From Cytophagaceae bacterium (lineage in GTDB: Bacteria > Bacteroidota > Bacteroidia > Cytophagales > Spirosomataceae), in NCBI GenBank assembly GCA_027491195.1, contig JAIXWQ010000009.1:512708-576707 (forward strand): a stretch of 64,000 nt of DNA. Direction: 5' to 3'. The translations under genes and the position numbers were made by a program. The notes under the pieces were generated by a model that made no database searches, was not told the origin of the DNA, and worked only from the letters and a program-made list of their open reading frames with translations. This document shows, piece by piece, positions 1-8,261 of this stretch (position 1 is the first letter of the stretch; each line of letters opens with the position of its first letter).

Positions 1-178
1 CGAGCAACGCTTGCGTTCAAGAGGTACGGAAGACGAGGAGGCTCTATCAAAGCGTATTTTCAAAATGAAATTCGAGTGGTCATTCCAAGAGCAATTCGAT
101 GTCATTCTAGTGAACGATCAATTAGAGGTGGCGGTAGAAGAGGCGCAGGCGCTGTTTGATAAATTGAAGCAATCATGA
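1..178 (+). CDS. gmk: guanylate kinase, C-terminal fragment (5' end outside window)
   Basis: The last 58 codons of a gene that begins left of the window, read in the frame starting at base 2 and ending with TGA at 176-178. The fragment begins EQRLRSRGTEDEEALSKR, the LID/C-terminal region typical of guanylate kinase (the R-GTE-DEE pattern), followed by a conserved stretch with FDVILVND. The family phosphorylates GMP to GDP with ATP in the cytoplasm. The stop overlaps the nadD start as ATGA, so the two genes are translationally coupled in one operon. Family assignment rests on the C-terminal third only; the P-loop is not visible. Confidence 0.85.
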   Translation, partial: EQRLRSRGTEDEEALSKRIFKMKFEWSFQEQFDVILVNDQLEVAVEEAQALFDKLKQS

Positions 179-747
179 AGGTAGGCCTGTTTTTTGGTTC
201 ATTTAATCCGATTCACCAGGGTCACTTGATCATTGCGCAGGCTGTTTTAAATCAGACGGAGGTCGACCAAATTTGGTTCGTCGTTTCTCCTCAAAATCCA
301 CACAAGAAGAGTAAATCCTTATTGCACGAGTTTGATCGCCTGGATTTAGTTGAACGGGCCATTTCAGATAATTACGCCTTCAAATCCTCGGATATCGAAT
401 TTAAATTACCGCGCCCTTCCTATACGATTGATACGCTGGTACATTTAGCCGAACGTCACCCCACCACGGAGTTCAAGTTAATCCTGGGCGGCGATAACCT
501 GGAACAGTTCAAGAGCTGGAAAAACTACAACCAAATACTTGATTATTATGGCCTCTACGTGTACCCACGGGGAGAGGAGCCAGCGTCTGATTTATGGGAG
601 CATAAGAACGTTCAACGCATTGAGGCGCCTGTTTTGCACATTTCTGCTACCTATATTCGTTCTTGTATTCAACAAGGTCAGTCGATTAAATATCTAGTTC
701 CTGATGAGGTGGAATCCCTAATCGCTGCTAAAAAATTCTACCTTTAG
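175..747 (+). CDS. nadD: nicotinate-nucleotide adenylyltransferase
   Basis: Transfers AMP from ATP to nicotinate mononucleotide to form deamido-NAD in NAD biosynthesis. The 190-residue protein has the nucleotidyltransferase signature GSFNPIHQGH at residues 8-17, a SYTIDTL substrate-loop motif near residue 82 and the second family motif ISATYIR at 156-162. Length is normal for NadD. The ATG overlaps the gmk stop (ATGA), which fixes the start. comEC follows 17 bases later on the same strand, so gmk-nadD-comEC look like one transcription unit. Confidence 0.95.
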   Translation: MKVGLFFGSFNPIHQGHLIIAQAVLNQTEVDQIWFVVSPQNPHKKSKSLLHEFDRLDLVERAISDNYAFKSSDIEFKLPRPSYTIDTLVHLAERHPTTEFKLILGGDNLEQFKSWKNYNQILDYYGLYVYPRGEEPASDLWEHKNVQRIEAPVLHISATYIRSCIQQGQSIKYLVPDEVESLIAAKKFYL

Positions 748-764
748 GCCTTTCCGCCTAATCG

Positions 765-2711
765 ATGATTTCCTATTTTTCTCGTTTCCCTTTTGTCCGA
801 ATTCTGCTAGGTTGGATGATCGGAATTCTTCTTTCCGGAGGTTTCTATTGGCCTTTGCTAGCCTTGCCCTGCTTGTTTTTCCCTCCTCGGCTTTTACGAA
901 GCATCGGAATTTCTGCTCTGCTGATCGTATTCGCGATGGCTTGGACGTCCTATTTAAAACCCGTTATTCGGCCACTTCCCACGGATGGATTTGTGTTTAG
1001 AGTCGAGGGTGCTGTCGAGTCTAAACCCAAAACCTGGTCCGTGTTAGCGCGTTGTTTAGGCACGCGCTCTGGCGGATCTTGGGTAGTCCGACCCGCCTTG
1101 TTTCGTCTCTATCTTTCCAAGCAGATAGGAAGACCTCAAGAAGGCAATCTTTATGTGGTAAAGCAATCGATCAAACCCTTTGCAGTCCCACTTTTCCCTT
1201 TTGAGAAAGATTGGCGAGACTATTATGCCGCGAAGGGGATAGGTGGAACTGCCTATATTTCGGCTGATCGAATTCGATTACTGAAAAAAGGGGTGGAGGG
1301 AATTACTTTTTTTGATACTGCACGGGCTTTTTTTGTGAAGATTTTAGAACGCGCTTTTGAACCGGGTCGAGATCGGGATGTCGCAGAGGCGATGTTGTTA
1401 GGGGTGAAGACGAAGATTGATTTTGATACTTTGTCGACCTATTCCGCATTTGGTGCGATCCATATTTTATCTGTTTCTGGCTTGCATGTGGGCTTATTAT
1501 ATTTGGGCTTAAGCCTATTGTTTGGCTTTTTGTTGAAATTAAGGCCGGCTGGGCCTTGGGTGTTTTTTGGGTTGATGCTGGCTTTGCTTTGGTGTTATGC
1601 CGGAATTAGTGGGTTTTCTTTGCCGGTGTTGAGGTCTGCTTGGATGTTTTCGGTGATTTTGTTTGCGAAAACATTTCTCAGACGGCAGGAGAGCCTGAAT
1701 ACATTAGCTTTTAGTGCCTTTGTCCTGCTTTTTATACATCCTGCTTCGTTGTTTGATCCGGGTTTTCAGTTGTCGTATTTAGCGGTATGGGGATTGATTG
1801 CATTTCAGCAGCGGTGGGTGAAGCTGATTAGTTTTCGAGGATGGATGCGTTGGCCCTTAACGAAAATTTGGGAGTTGACCTGTGTTGCTTTAGCGGCTCA
1901 AGTGTTTACTTGGCCGCTGATTGTCTATTATTTTCATCAGCTACCACATCCGCTCTCGTTTCTATTACTAAATCCTTTCTTGATCTTGTTCTCTTCTGTT
2001 GCCCTGTTTCTGGGTTTCGTTACTCTCAGTATGGGCGCTTTTTTGCCGGAATGGGTCTTTCAGCCTCTTGCTTATTTACTGTCAGGTAGTTTTCGGTTAC
2101 TTCATGGGATGATGTTTGCTTGGGTGGAGAGGGTGACGTCGGTGATTCCATTTTTACACTTGACCAGGCTGGAGTTGATACTTTACTTTGTAGGAATCGC
2201 TATTGTAGTTTGGGCGCCCAGGCAATGGAAGAGTCTCGCTTTTTTTTGGGGGGTTCTCGTGCTTATTCCGATGGATCCAGTGAGGCCTGGTGCTTATTTG
2301 AGCCAGTATAAAGGGGAGGCGATTTGGATAAAAACGAGAGGTTCTTCCTCGATCGCTTCTCTGCCCCTTAGCTTAGAACCTGCTTGGATTCAATCCCATT
2401 TAAGTCCCCTGTGGGCAAATATAGGAGTGAAGGATACCTTGACACGAAGGTGGCCCTCCAGTGGAAATGTACAATGGCGACACCAGGGTATGAAATTCGC
2501 CTATGTCCGCGAACCTACGGAGGCACGTGGACAAGAGCATTTAATTTTAGGGAAGGAAATTAAGTACCGCGACTCAGACTGGTTGAAAAGCTGGAGCGGT
2601 GCAACCTGGTATTTCCTGAAAAAGCCTTCGCCCTATTGGATGGGAGTCTTGAAGCCCTATTTGCCGGAGAAATATTATTTTCTGGAGGAGAGGCCTGCGC
2701 TTAGGCTATAA
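765..2711 (+). CDS. ComEC/Rec2-family competence membrane protein
   Basis: A 648-residue polytopic membrane protein. The N-terminal part resembles the DUF4131 domain (hydrophobic segments, then a soluble stretch to about residue 190). The central part carries the Competence domain with the hallmark ILSVSGLHVGLLYLGL near residue 235 and about eight further hydrophobic segments. The family forms the inner-membrane channel for single-stranded DNA during natural transformation. The C-terminal 150 residues are soluble and show no metallo-beta-lactamase motif (no HxHxDH). Long ComEC proteins have that domain; shorter Bacteroidota versions often lack it. It ends at the bidirectional terminator shared with typA. 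Confidence 0.85.
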   Translation: MISYFSRFPFVRILLGWMIGILLSGGFYWPLLALPCLFFPPRLLRSIGISALLIVFAMAWTSYLKPVIRPLPTDGFVFRVEGAVESKPKTWSVLARCLGTRSGGSWVVRPALFRLYLSKQIGRPQEGNLYVVKQSIKPFAVPLFPFEKDWRDYYAAKGIGGTAYISADRIRLLKKGVEGITFFDTARAFFVKILERAFEPGRDRDVAEAMLLGVKTKIDFDTLSTYSAFGAIHILSVSGLHVGLLYLGLSLLFGFLLKLRPAGPWVFFGLMLALLWCYAGISGFSLPVLRSAWMFSVILFAKTFLRRQESLNTLAFSAFVLLFIHPASLFDPGFQLSYLAVWGLIAFQQRWVKLISFRGWMRWPLTKIWELTCVALAAQVFTWPLIVYYFHQLPHPLSFLLLNPFLILFSSVALFLGFVTLSMGAFLPEWVFQPLAYLLSGSFRLLHGMMFAWVERVTSVIPFLHLTRLELILYFVGIAIVVWAPRQWKSLAFFWGVLVLIPMDPVRPGAYLSQYKGEAIWIKTRGSSSIASLPLSLEPAWIQSHLSPLWANIGVKDTLTRRWPSSGNVQWRHQGMKFAYVREPTEARGQEHLILGKEIKYRDSDWLKSWSGATWYFLKKPSPYWMGVLKPYLPEKYYFLEERPALRL

Positions 2712-2713
2712 AA

Positions 2714-2739
2714 AAAGGCTGCCGGTGAGGGCAGCCTTT
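2714..2739. terminator. bidirectional terminator between comEC and typA
   Basis: Perfect 10-bp stem AAAGGCTGCC (2714-2723) / GGCAGCCTTT (2730-2739) with a 6-base loop, sitting between two convergent genes. A-rich flank on the left gives a U-run for typA; the right side is weaker. Confidence 0.8.
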
Positions 2740-2745
2740 GAAATA

Positions 2746-4554
2746 TTAGCTTGGCTTCTTTTCGTTACGCTTACGCTCATTCGGGTCTAACCAAATTTTA
2801 CGCATACGTAAAGACTTAGGAGTGATTTCTAAGTATTCATCCTTTTGGATAAACTCCATACACTCTTCTAATGAGAAGTTTAATTTAGGAGCAATTTTGG
2901 TATTCGAATCCGTACCTGATGCACGCATGTTCGTTAATTGCTTCGCAGCTTGAAGGTTCACTTCGATGTCGTTTTGGCGATTGTGCTCACCTACTACCAT
3001 CCCTGTGTAAACTTCTTCACCTGGATCGATGAAGAACACCCCTCTATCTTGTAATTTATCAATCGCGTAAGGGATCGCAGGACCTGTGTTCATCGAGATC
3101 AATGATCCGTTGATACGGCCTGGAATAGCACCTTTGAATGGTTCGTAAGCGATGAAACGGTGGGCCATGATTGCCTCTCCGAATGTAGCTGTTAATACTT
3201 TAGAACGTAAACCAATCAAACCACGAGATGGAATGTTGAATTCTAAGTGTTGTAAGTCACCTTTTGGTTCCATAATCAACAACTCACCTTTACCTTGAGT
3301 CGCTAATTCGATTACCTTACCAGCAACCTCAGCAGGAACGTCTACTACTAGGGATTCGATCGGCTCTAATTTCTCGCCATTCTCACCTTCTTTGAAAATA
3401 ACCTGAGGCTGACCTACTTGTAATTCATAACCTTCACGACGCATCGTTTCGATTAATACTGACAAGTGAAGAATACCACGACCGAATACTAAGAACTTAT
3501 CTTCGCTTTCCGTTGTAACTACTTTCAAGGCTAAGTTTTTCTCTGTCTCTTTGAAAAGACGATCACGTAAGTGACGAGAAGTAACTAATTTACCTTCTTT
3601 ACCAAAGAATGGAGAGTTATTAATCGTGAACAACATGTTCATCGTAGGCTCATCAATCGCGATACGAGCTAAAGCCTCTGGATTTTCTGCATCAGCAACC
3701 GTGTCACCGATTTCGAAATCTTCGATACCTGTGATGGCACAAATCTCACCACACTCTACTTTCTCCACTTTCACTTTTCCTAGACCTTCGAAAACTTGAA
3801 GTTCTTTGATACGCATTTTCTTCGTCGTGCCATCTGCTTTGCAAAGGGAAATTTGCATTCCTTCTGTCAAAGTTCCACGCTCTAAACGACCGATCGCGAT
3901 ACGACCTACGAATGAAGAGTAGTCTAATGACGTAATCTGCATTTGTGGAGTACCTTCTTGTACTTTAGAAGCTGGGATGTGCTCGATGATCGCATCTAAT
4001 AAGGGGATGATATTATCTGTTGGTTTTTTCCAATCAGTGCTCATCCATCCTTGCTTCGATGAACCGTAGATACAAGGGAAATCTAATTGATCTTCTGTTG
4101 CTTCTAAGTTAAACATCAAGTCAAATACACTTTCGTGTACTTCGTCTGGACGACAGTTTTCTTTATCTACTTTGTTTACAATAACGATAGGCTTAAGACC
4201 CAAAGCGATTGCTTTTGATAATACGAAACGTGTTTGAGGCATTGGGCCTTCAAAAGCATCGACTAACAAAATAACGCCATCCGCCATACGTAGAACACGT
4301 TCTACCTCACCGCCAAAGTCGGCGTGACCAGGTGTATCGATAATGTTGATTTTCACTCCATTGTAACGAACAGAAACGTTCTTAGACGTAATTGTAATCC
4401 CTCTTTCTCTCTCTAGGTCGTTATTATCAAGGATCAAATCTCCAAATTCTTGATTTTCTCTAAAAATCTTGGATGCGTGAATGATTTTGTCAACTAGGGT
4501 CGTTTTACCGTGGTCAACGTGGGCAATAATGGCAATGTTGCGAATGCTTTGCAT
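2746..4554 (-). CDS. typA: translational GTPase TypA (BipA)
   Basis: Ribosome-associated GTPase of the EF-G/LepA superfamily, implicated in 50S assembly and stress adaptation. The 602-residue product opens with the P-loop AHVDHGKTTL (residues 11-20), followed by DTPGHADFGGE (G3) and NKVD (G4), and ends with the TypA-specific C-terminal domain. The open frame extends 19 codons further upstream to a TTG at 4611. A good promoter -7 box (TACCTTTG, minus strand 4616-4609) lies across that point, so the ATG at 4554, giving MQSIRNIAIIAHVD, is the start. Length matches the family (about 600). Confidence 0.95.
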   Translation of the reverse strand: MQSIRNIAIIAHVDHGKTTLVDKIIHASKIFRENQEFGDLILDNNDLERERGITITSKNVSVRYNGVKINIIDTPGHADFGGEVERVLRMADGVILLVDAFEGPMPQTRFVLSKAIALGLKPIVIVNKVDKENCRPDEVHESVFDLMFNLEATEDQLDFPCIYGSSKQGWMSTDWKKPTDNIIPLLDAIIEHIPASKVQEGTPQMQITSLDYSSFVGRIAIGRLERGTLTEGMQISLCKADGTTKKMRIKELQVFEGLGKVKVEKVECGEICAITGIEDFEIGDTVADAENPEALARIAIDEPTMNMLFTINNSPFFGKEGKLVTSRHLRDRLFKETEKNLALKVVTTESEDKFLVFGRGILHLSVLIETMRREGYELQVGQPQVIFKEGENGEKLEPIESLVVDVPAEVAGKVIELATQGKGELLIMEPKGDLQHLEFNIPSRGLIGLRSKVLTATFGEAIMAHRFIAYEPFKGAIPGRINGSLISMNTGPAIPYAIDKLQDRGVFFIDPGEEVYTGMVVGEHNRQNDIEVNLQAAKQLTNMRASGTDSNTKIAPKLNFSLEECMEFIQKDEYLEITPKSLRMRKIWLDPNERKRNEKKPS

Positions 4555-4608
4555 AAAAATGTATTCGTTGAATGAAACGAAATTCCTTAATTTGGGAAAT
4601 TCAAGGTG

Positions 4609-4616
4609 CAAAGGTA
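4609..4616 (-). promoter_or_regulatory. typA promoter -7 box TACCTTTG
   Basis: Exact match to the Bacteroidota TAnnTTTG element on the minus strand, about 55 bases before the typA ATG. No clear -33 TTTG is seen. It decides the typA start against the longer frame. Confidence 0.65.
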
Positions 4617-4649
4617 GGGATTATTTCTTTGAAAAGTGCTATTAACACT

Positions 4650-6602
4650 TTAAGAAACAAGCGCTTTCGGATTATTTTTCGCAGGAACTGGGGTAGTGTT
4701 CGCTTGGATTTTTGCTAAAATGCCGTTTGCGTCGATTCCGCAAAGGGCGTAGAGTTCTTTTTGCTCTCCGTGCTCCACGATTTCGTCTGCAATTCCGAGT
4801 CGAATTATTTTAGCGGTATAGCTGTGGTCGACCATAAATTCAGCGATGGCAGAACCAAATCCTCCCTGAATCGCCGCATCTTCCACGGTAATTATGGTTT
4901 TAAACTGCTTGAAAACACGGTGCAATAACTCTTCGTCGAGCGGTTTAACGAAACGCATATCGAATAAGGCTGGTTTCAAGCCTAATTCACGCGCTTTTTC
5001 ACAAGCGGCGATGGCTTCGTTTCCAATATGACCAATCGACAAGATGGCAATTTCATCACCCTCCATTAATTGAACCCCCTTACCAATTTCAATTTCTTCT
5101 AAAGTAGTTCTCCAAGCGGGCATCACACCCTCTCCACGTGGGTAGCGGATGGTGATGGCTTTTTCATGTGATTTGAAAGAATCTAACGAAGCCGTATACA
5201 TGATGTTACGCAACTCTTGCTCATTGCGAGGAGCGGCTACGATCATGTTTGGCACACAACGCATGAAGGCTAAATCCAACAATCCGTGGTGGGTAGGGCC
5301 GTCAGCTCCCGCTAAACCAGCGCGGTCTAGGCAGAAAATAACGGGTAATTTTTGCAAGCAGACATCGTGTACGACTTGGTCGTAACCGCGTTGCATGAAA
5401 GAGGAGTAGATATTACAGAAAACGGTTAAGCCCTGTGTCGCTAATCCCGCAGAGAAAGTCACGGCATGTTGTTCCGCAATTCCCACGTCAAAAGCGCGGT
5501 CAGGCATCGCCCGCATCATAATATTCAAGGAAGATCCGGAAGGCATCGCTGGGGTAATACCCATGATTTTCGGATTCTTCTCAGCTAATTCTAATAAGGT
5601 ATGGCCAAAAACCTCCTGGTATTTAGGTGGTTGAGGGTCATCGTAGGTTTTCTTGTGAATTTCTCCGGTTGTCTTATCGAACTTCCCGGGAGCATGCCAT
5701 AAGGTTTGGTCCTTTTCTGCTAGTGAATATCCCTTTCCTTTCGTCGTAATGCAATGTAAAATCTTAGGGCCAGGGATGTCTTTTAGATCGTTTAAGACCG
5801 TTGTTAAGTTATCGATATCATGTCCGTCGATAGGGCCAAAATAGCGCAGATTCAATGATTCGAACAGATTGCTTTGCTTCAGTAAAGTCGCTTTCAATCC
5901 GTTCTCAATCTTCGAAACGATCTCTTGAGCCGTCTTTCCGAATTTGGACATCTTACCTAACAAATTCCACACATCATCTTTCACCTTATTATAGGTATGA
6001 GACGTCGTGATATCTGTCAAATATTCTTTTAAAGCTCCCACGTTCGGGTCGATCGCCATGCAGTTATCGTTCAAGATAATCAACATGTTGTTCGGGATAT
6101 CACCTGCGTGGTTCATGGCTTCGAAGGCCATTCCCGCAGTCATGGATCCATCACCAATTACCGCAATGTGTTGTCTATGAGACTCTTTCTTGTAAGCAGA
6201 GGCTACAGCCATCCCTAACGCCGCAGAGATAGAAGTAGAGGAGTGACCTACGCCAAAGGTGTCGTATGTGCTTTCAGAGCGTTTCGGGAAACCCGAAATT
6301 CCGCCCATTAAACGATTCGTATGAAAATTTTCGCGGCGACCTGTTAAGATTTTGTGACCATAAGCCTGGTGGCCTACGTCCCAAACGAGTTGATCGTCCG
6401 GCGTATTGAAAACGTAATGAAGGGCAACAGTTAATTCGGTAACGCCTAAAGAAGCGCCAAAATGGCCTCCATTCACAGAAACGTTGTCAATGATAAATTG
6501 ACGCAATTCGTCGCAAACTTGGGGTAAGTCTGACTTCGGCAACTTACGCAAATCCTCCGGAGTGGATATTTTGCTAAGTAATGGACCGGCTTCAAATTGC
6601 AT
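4650..6602 (-). CDS. dxs: 1-deoxy-D-xylulose-5-phosphate synthase
   Basis: First enzyme of the MEP isoprenoid pathway: condenses pyruvate and glyceraldehyde 3-phosphate with thiamine diphosphate. The 650 residues show the transketolase-like order. The TPP/Mg motif GDGSMTAG is at residues 150-157, with GPIDGHD near 260. The pyrimidine domain carries GIAEQHAVTFSAG and DRAGLAGADGPTHHG, and a transketolase C-terminal domain closes the protein. Length is usual. Its own promoter box lies just upstream. dxr, ispH and a polyprenyl synthase of the same pathway are elsewhere in the window, not linked to dxs. Confidence 0.96.
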   Translation of the reverse strand: MQFEAGPLLSKISTPEDLRKLPKSDLPQVCDELRQFIIDNVSVNGGHFGASLGVTELTVALHYVFNTPDDQLVWDVGHQAYGHKILTGRRENFHTNRLMGGISGFPKRSESTYDTFGVGHSSTSISAALGMAVASAYKKESHRQHIAVIGDGSMTAGMAFEAMNHAGDIPNNMLIILNDNCMAIDPNVGALKEYLTDITTSHTYNKVKDDVWNLLGKMSKFGKTAQEIVSKIENGLKATLLKQSNLFESLNLRYFGPIDGHDIDNLTTVLNDLKDIPGPKILHCITTKGKGYSLAEKDQTLWHAPGKFDKTTGEIHKKTYDDPQPPKYQEVFGHTLLELAEKNPKIMGITPAMPSGSSLNIMMRAMPDRAFDVGIAEQHAVTFSAGLATQGLTVFCNIYSSFMQRGYDQVVHDVCLQKLPVIFCLDRAGLAGADGPTHHGLLDLAFMRCVPNMIVAAPRNEQELRNIMYTASLDSFKSHEKAITIRYPRGEGVMPAWRTTLEEIEIGKGVQLMEGDEIAILSIGHIGNEAIAACEKARELGLKPALFDMRFVKPLDEELLHRVFKQFKTIITVEDAAIQGGFGSAIAEFMVDHSYTAKIIRLGIADEIVEHGEQKELYALCGIDANGILAKIQANTTPVPAKNNPKALVS

Positions 6603-6636
6603 AGACGCTTTTAATGAGTGTGAAAGATTAACCTTA

Positions 6637-6644
6637 CAAAGGTA
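6637..6644 (-). promoter_or_regulatory. dxs promoter -7 box TACCTTTG
   Basis: Exact TAnnTTTG match on the minus strand, about 35 bases before the dxs ATG, in the short gap after the upstream rhomboid gene. Confidence 0.6.
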
Positions 6645-6660
6645 AAAATGTTTTTAAGCC

Positions 6661-7515
6661 TTAGTCATTTTTTTGACTCGCTTTGAATAATCTTTTTTGT
6701 TCGTAGTCGGATAAACTATCGTAGCCCGATTGTGATATTTTATCCAGAATGGCATTCAGTTCATCCTCGGGTACTGTTTCGGGTTCTTTTCGAGTCTGGA
6801 ATTGTTGGTTAACCACCTGGGCAAATTCTTTGATTTTTATTTCAAAGATGGCTTGAGGTTTGGAGGCCGCTAAAAAGTTTTTGGCAAAAATGAAACCAAG
6901 AATGGCTCCCCCTAAATGGGCAATATTTCCACCCGCGTTCGAACCTGTCGTTTCAATAAATGACCACAAGACGTAAAAGGCGGCTATGTATTTAATGCGG
7001 ACTTGACCTAATAAGAGTAGGTGGACTTGGTAATTCGGGCGAATCGTCGCCGCGGCAACTACCACCGCAAATACGCCGGCAGAGGCTCCATTAAGGAAAT
7101 TAGGACCTTTGGCAATGAAAAAACTAACCGTGTTCATCGCCAGAATAAAGGCGGCGGCTCCGGCTAAACCTCCATAAAAAAAGAGCTGAACTAAGCGCTT
7201 ATTCCCAATAAAATCTTGAATAATCGTCCCAAACCAATACAGGAACATCATATTGAAAATCAAATGGAAGATCTCGATGTGCAAGAAAAAATAGGTAATC
7301 AAACTCCACGGACGCTGAATGATCAAGTCCAGGGAAGAAGGAAGGGATACCTGCGCAAAAAAGGTATCAAAAAGTCCTGATTCGCCCGCAATTAACAATC
7401 CCACCCGGGCGATCATCAAGGCGATGAAGATGGCGCCATTGGCCACAATAATCTTCATCAACCCATTGCCAGGTTGTTGTATGATGTTTTTTATATCGGT
7501 CAGGATACTGCGCAT
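6661..7515 (-). CDS. rhomboid-family intramembrane serine protease (second of tandem pair)
   Basis: A 284-residue protein with about six hydrophobic segments and a soluble C-terminal tail of about 60 residues. The rhomboid catalytic serine motif reads GASAGVFA (GxSx rather than the commoner GxSG). The catalytic histidine lies in AHLGGAILGF (AHxxGxxxG). The tail is charged and ends in a short motif similar to those on other Bacteroidota rhomboids. The family cleaves membrane proteins within the bilayer. The gene starts 1 base after the stop of another rhomboid and is part of cysS-rhomboid-rhomboid. Substrate unknown. Confidence 0.85.
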   Translation of the reverse strand: MRSILTDIKNIIQQPGNGLMKIIVANGAIFIALMIARVGLLIAGESGLFDTFFAQVSLPSSLDLIIQRPWSLITYFFLHIEIFHLIFNMMFLYWFGTIIQDFIGNKRLVQLFFYGGLAGAAAFILAMNTVSFFIAKGPNFLNGASAGVFAVVVAAATIRPNYQVHLLLLGQVRIKYIAAFYVLWSFIETTGSNAGGNIAHLGGAILGFIFAKNFLAASKPQAIFEIKIKEFAQVVNQQFQTRKEPETVPEDELNAILDKISQSGYDSLSDYEQKRLFKASQKND

Positions 7516-7516
7516 C

Positions 7517-8257
7517 TTAATAAAAACTGTCTCGTTTTTGACGCCAAATCAACAATAAGATCACCGCGAAAAGCATACCCCCTAAGTGCGCAAAGTGAGC
7601 CACATTATCTCCTTCTGCAGCTGCTTTTCCAGCCCATAACTCGTAGAATGCGAAACCCATCACCAAGTATTTCGCTTTTACTGGAATCGGGATAGGGAAG
7701 ACGAACATCTCTGAATTGGGGAATAAATAGCCATAGGCCATCAAGATTCCAAAAACACTCCCAGAGGCTCCCACGACTGGGTTTTGAGTCGTATATTCTT
7801 TGTAATGGTCAATCGCTCCCAAGGCATTCAGGCGACCTTCGTTAATCGAAGTGCTACCATCAAAACGATTGAAATAATCCATCAAGAAGTCAGAATTAGG
7901 ATTTGAAAGGGCTAATTCAAGCGCCTTGCGAATGCTCGCGTAATCGTGGAAATATTGAATGGCCTCGTGTAATAATCCGGCACCTACCCCGCAGAAGAGG
8001 TAGAAAAACAAGAAACGCTGTCCTCCCCAAATACGCTCCAGAATAGATCCGAACATATATAGCCCAAACATATTCATCAACAAATGCATAAAGTTCGCAT
8101 GAACGAACATATAGCTGATCAGTTGGAAGTAGTGGAATTTGCTCGACTGGAAAAAGAACAAGGCAAATAAATCATCCGGAATGAAGGCTGATCCTAAGAA
8201 GATAGCGACATTCGCGAAAATTAAATTTCGAACGGTAGGTGTTAAATTTCTTAGCAT
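7517..8257 (-). CDS. rhomboid-family intramembrane serine protease (first of tandem pair)
   Basis: A 246-residue polytopic membrane protein with a canonical GASGSVFG serine motif and the histidine motif AHFAHLGG near the C-terminus. An extended loop of about 60 polar residues sits between membrane segments two and four. It lies 4 bases after cysS and 1 base before the second rhomboid, so all three genes are probably cotranscribed. The two rhomboids differ in sequence and tail, so this is an old duplication or independent acquisition rather than a recent copy. Substrates cannot be inferred. Confidence 0.88.
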   Translation of the reverse strand: MLRNLTPTVRNLIFANVAIFLGSAFIPDDLFALFFFQSSKFHYFQLISYMFVHANFMHLLMNMFGLYMFGSILERIWGGQRFLFFYLFCGVGAGLLHEAIQYFHDYASIRKALELALSNPNSDFLMDYFNRFDGSTSINEGRLNALGAIDHYKEYTTQNPVVGASGSVFGILMAYGYLFPNSEMFVFPIPIPVKAKYLVMGFAFYELWAGKAAAEGDNVAHFAHLGGMLFAVILLLIWRQKRDSFY

Positions 8258-8261
8258 AGTT

